Shown piece after piece: positions 4,832-5,966 of a DNA stretch of 5,966 nt. Under the pieces are notes generated by a model. That model worked only from the letters and a program-made list of their open reading frames with translations, did not search any database and was not told where the DNA came from. Each line of letters starts with the position of its first letter. Position 1 is the first letter of the stretch. The position numbers were made by a program, and so were the translations under genes. Source of the stretch: an uncultured Eubacteriales bacterium. GTDB taxonomy: Bacteria; Bacillota_A; Clostridia; Oscillospirales; CAG-272. Location of the stretch: NCBI GenBank assembly GCA_900555345.1, contig USKS01000107.1:1-5966 (forward strand). The letters are read 5' to 3'.

Positions 4832-5966
4832 CGTTTTCACCCCCGTCAATACCGTACATACGGTACATTTCCCGAAGATCTTCCCTGAACTTGTTTTCCG
4901 CCGTGCGGTTGGAAAAATCAAGTCTTGTTATGCGAGAGATAAATGTGCGTATCCACGGCAGCATTTCTGTCGTGTCAAACACATCGGCGGCGTAGAGACA
5001 GTGGCTGTCGTCCGTTCTTTCAACGTGTCCGCAGCGCTTTTCGCGCTCCAGCCGCCGAACTATGTATTCTTCGCCCTCGCCGACTCTGATCTCAAATTCG
5101 ACGTGCTCGGTGTGCTTTGTATTCCATCGGCACCCGACGCCCCACATATGCTTTTCGGCCTTTTCGAGCGCCTTTCTCAACTCGGTAAAGTTTTCGCAAA
5201 TATCCGCCTCTGCTCTGACGTTCGATATATAGTCGAGACGGTATGACCTGATGCGGTTTGATGTCACGCTGAATGCCAGAAGATGCTGCCTGCCGCCCTG
5301 CGCGCTTATGTATATCCTGAGAGGGACCGCGCGAACGGCCGATGCCGTATTCGAGTATCTGCTCAGATTGTCAAAGGTGACGTACGCGTGTCGCCGCATG
5401 GCGTCAAACAGGGTCGCCGCCGCATCGCTGTCCATTGCCTGAGTTATGTAGTGATGCTTGAAGAAAAACATCTCGGGGCGCGGCTCCTCCTTATCCTGAA
5501 GAAACGAGCCGATAACGCCGCAGGGAGCAGCCTCGCTGAAAAAGTCTATAACGTCCGAAAGGGATGAAATATCCGTATCGGGACTTCTTGAGTACAGCAC
5601 CCGCCTCCCGGCCTTCTCCGCTTGAATGATACCCTCGCCGACGTACTCCTTAAGCTTTTTTCTGAGTGTTGATTCGTCAAATGTCAGACGGGAGAAAAGC
5701 CGTTTGTCGATCTCATCAACCAGCTCTGCAAGAGTCATTTTGATCTCTGGCGCGTAAAGAACATCGAATATCGCAAAGTGCAGTGTTATGTCGCCGTCGG
5801 TAAAGCTTTTGGCTTTCCACGCCTTGTAGAACGGATTTTTTGCCGTCGCGCGGCTGTCTACCGACAGAAAAACATTTTTGCCGTCGGCGGTCTGCGTAAA
5901 ACGCATATGATCTCCCAGCCAGCTTTCAAGCCTGCGGCGTTCATCGTCGTAGGAGCGCGCGCTTTT
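4818..5966 (-). CDS. WYL-domain transcription regulator, first of the pair (N-terminus cut by window edge)
   Basis: At least 382 residues are visible. The frame stays open to the window edge, adding KSARSYDDERRRLESWLGDH ahead of the internal ATG at 5906. I recognise that stretch as normal family sequence, so 5906 is not the true start. Domains in visible numbering are: a winged-helix region (about 62-125, with ALAELVDEID-like helices and the wing AGRRVLYSRS); a WYL domain (about 192-252) with RQHLLAF in place of the classical WYL tripeptide and SYRLDYISNV as the conserved RLD.I strand; and a WCX domain (about 285-365). It probably binds DNA in response to a ligand bound by the WYL domain. It overlaps the second WYL gene by 14 bases, implying coupled translation. 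Its position just upstream of the RNA array and rtcB suggests it controls that operon, by analogy with RtcR at other rtcB loci. Confidence 0.85.
   Translation of the reverse strand, partial: KSARSYDDERRRLESWLGDHMRFTQTADGKNVFLSVDSRATAKNPFYKAWKAKSFTDGDITLHFAIFDVLYAPEIKMTLAELVDEIDKRLFSRLTFDESTLRKKLKEYVGEGIIQAEKAGRRVLYSRSPDTDISSLSDVIDFFSEAAPCGVIGSFLQDKEEPRPEMFFFKHHYITQAMDSDAAATLFDAMRRHAYVTFDNLSRYSNTASAVRAVPLRIYISAQGGRQHLLAFSVTSNRIRSYRLDYISNVRAEADICENFTELRKALEKAEKHMWGVGCRWNTKHTEHVEFEIRVGEGEEYIVRRLEREKRCGHVERTDDSHCLYAADVFDTTEMLPWIRTFISRITRLDFSNRTAENKFREDLREMYRMYGIDGGENVDIQ

Noticed and set aside
3944..4888. Plus-strand open frame of 314 codons opposite the second WYL gene
   Set aside because: It is antisense to a recognised WYL gene, shows no family motif and starts within the terminator stem.
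5904..5906. ATG at 5906 as the start of the first WYL gene
   Set aside because: A GGGAG lies upstream, but the frame continues to the window edge with sequence that I recognise as normal for this protein type.

Overview
The window looks like chromosome from a mid-GC Gram-positive anaerobe of the Clostridia type (Oscillospiraceae/Ruminococcaceae-like). This is judged from the protein style, the strong AGGAGG ribosome sites, the GTG/TTG starts and the paired WYL regulators. It is not based on a database match. Every gene I can support is on the minus strand, so transcription runs from high to low coordinates.

Layout, in transcription order. (1) 5966-3923: two overlapping WYL-family regulator genes. 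The first is cut at its N-terminus by the window edge, and the pair ends in a hairpin terminator at 3907-3945. (2) 3905-3837: a promoter region holding a perfect dyad, TTTACC-N11-GGTAAA. (3) 3833-3411: about 420 bases without protein coding that hold four tandem structured RNAs of 86, 98, 114 and 107 nt. Each is closed by an 8-9 bp terminal helix starting AAG and ending CTT, and each carries the motif RCAGCAR exactly nine bases in from its 5' end. The second RNA contains a tRNA-like fold with a perfect T-arm. (4) 3384-2176: the RNA ligase gene rtcB. (5) 2137-671: a DUF2828-type protein with a Ro60-like layout (helical TROVE-like part plus a vWA domain with an intact MIDAS), followed by a terminator at 637-664. 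(6) 630-1: a separate promoter and a nitroreductase gene whose last codons lie off the window.

How it fits together: rtcB, the Ro-like gene and the RNA array look like one RNA-repair / RNA-quality-control operon, probably controlled by the adjacent WYL proteins. It resembles in composition the enterobacterial rsr-yrlBA-rtcBA operon, where a Ro protein (Rsr) binds Y RNAs and YrlA mimics tRNA. The protein here is DUF2828-type rather than classical Rsr, the control genes are WYL proteins rather than RtcR, and there are four tandem RNAs with a shared motif. My main proposal is that these are a family of Y-RNA-like RNAs that partner the DUF2828 protein. The helices and the motif are seen directly in the sequence; the function is inference.
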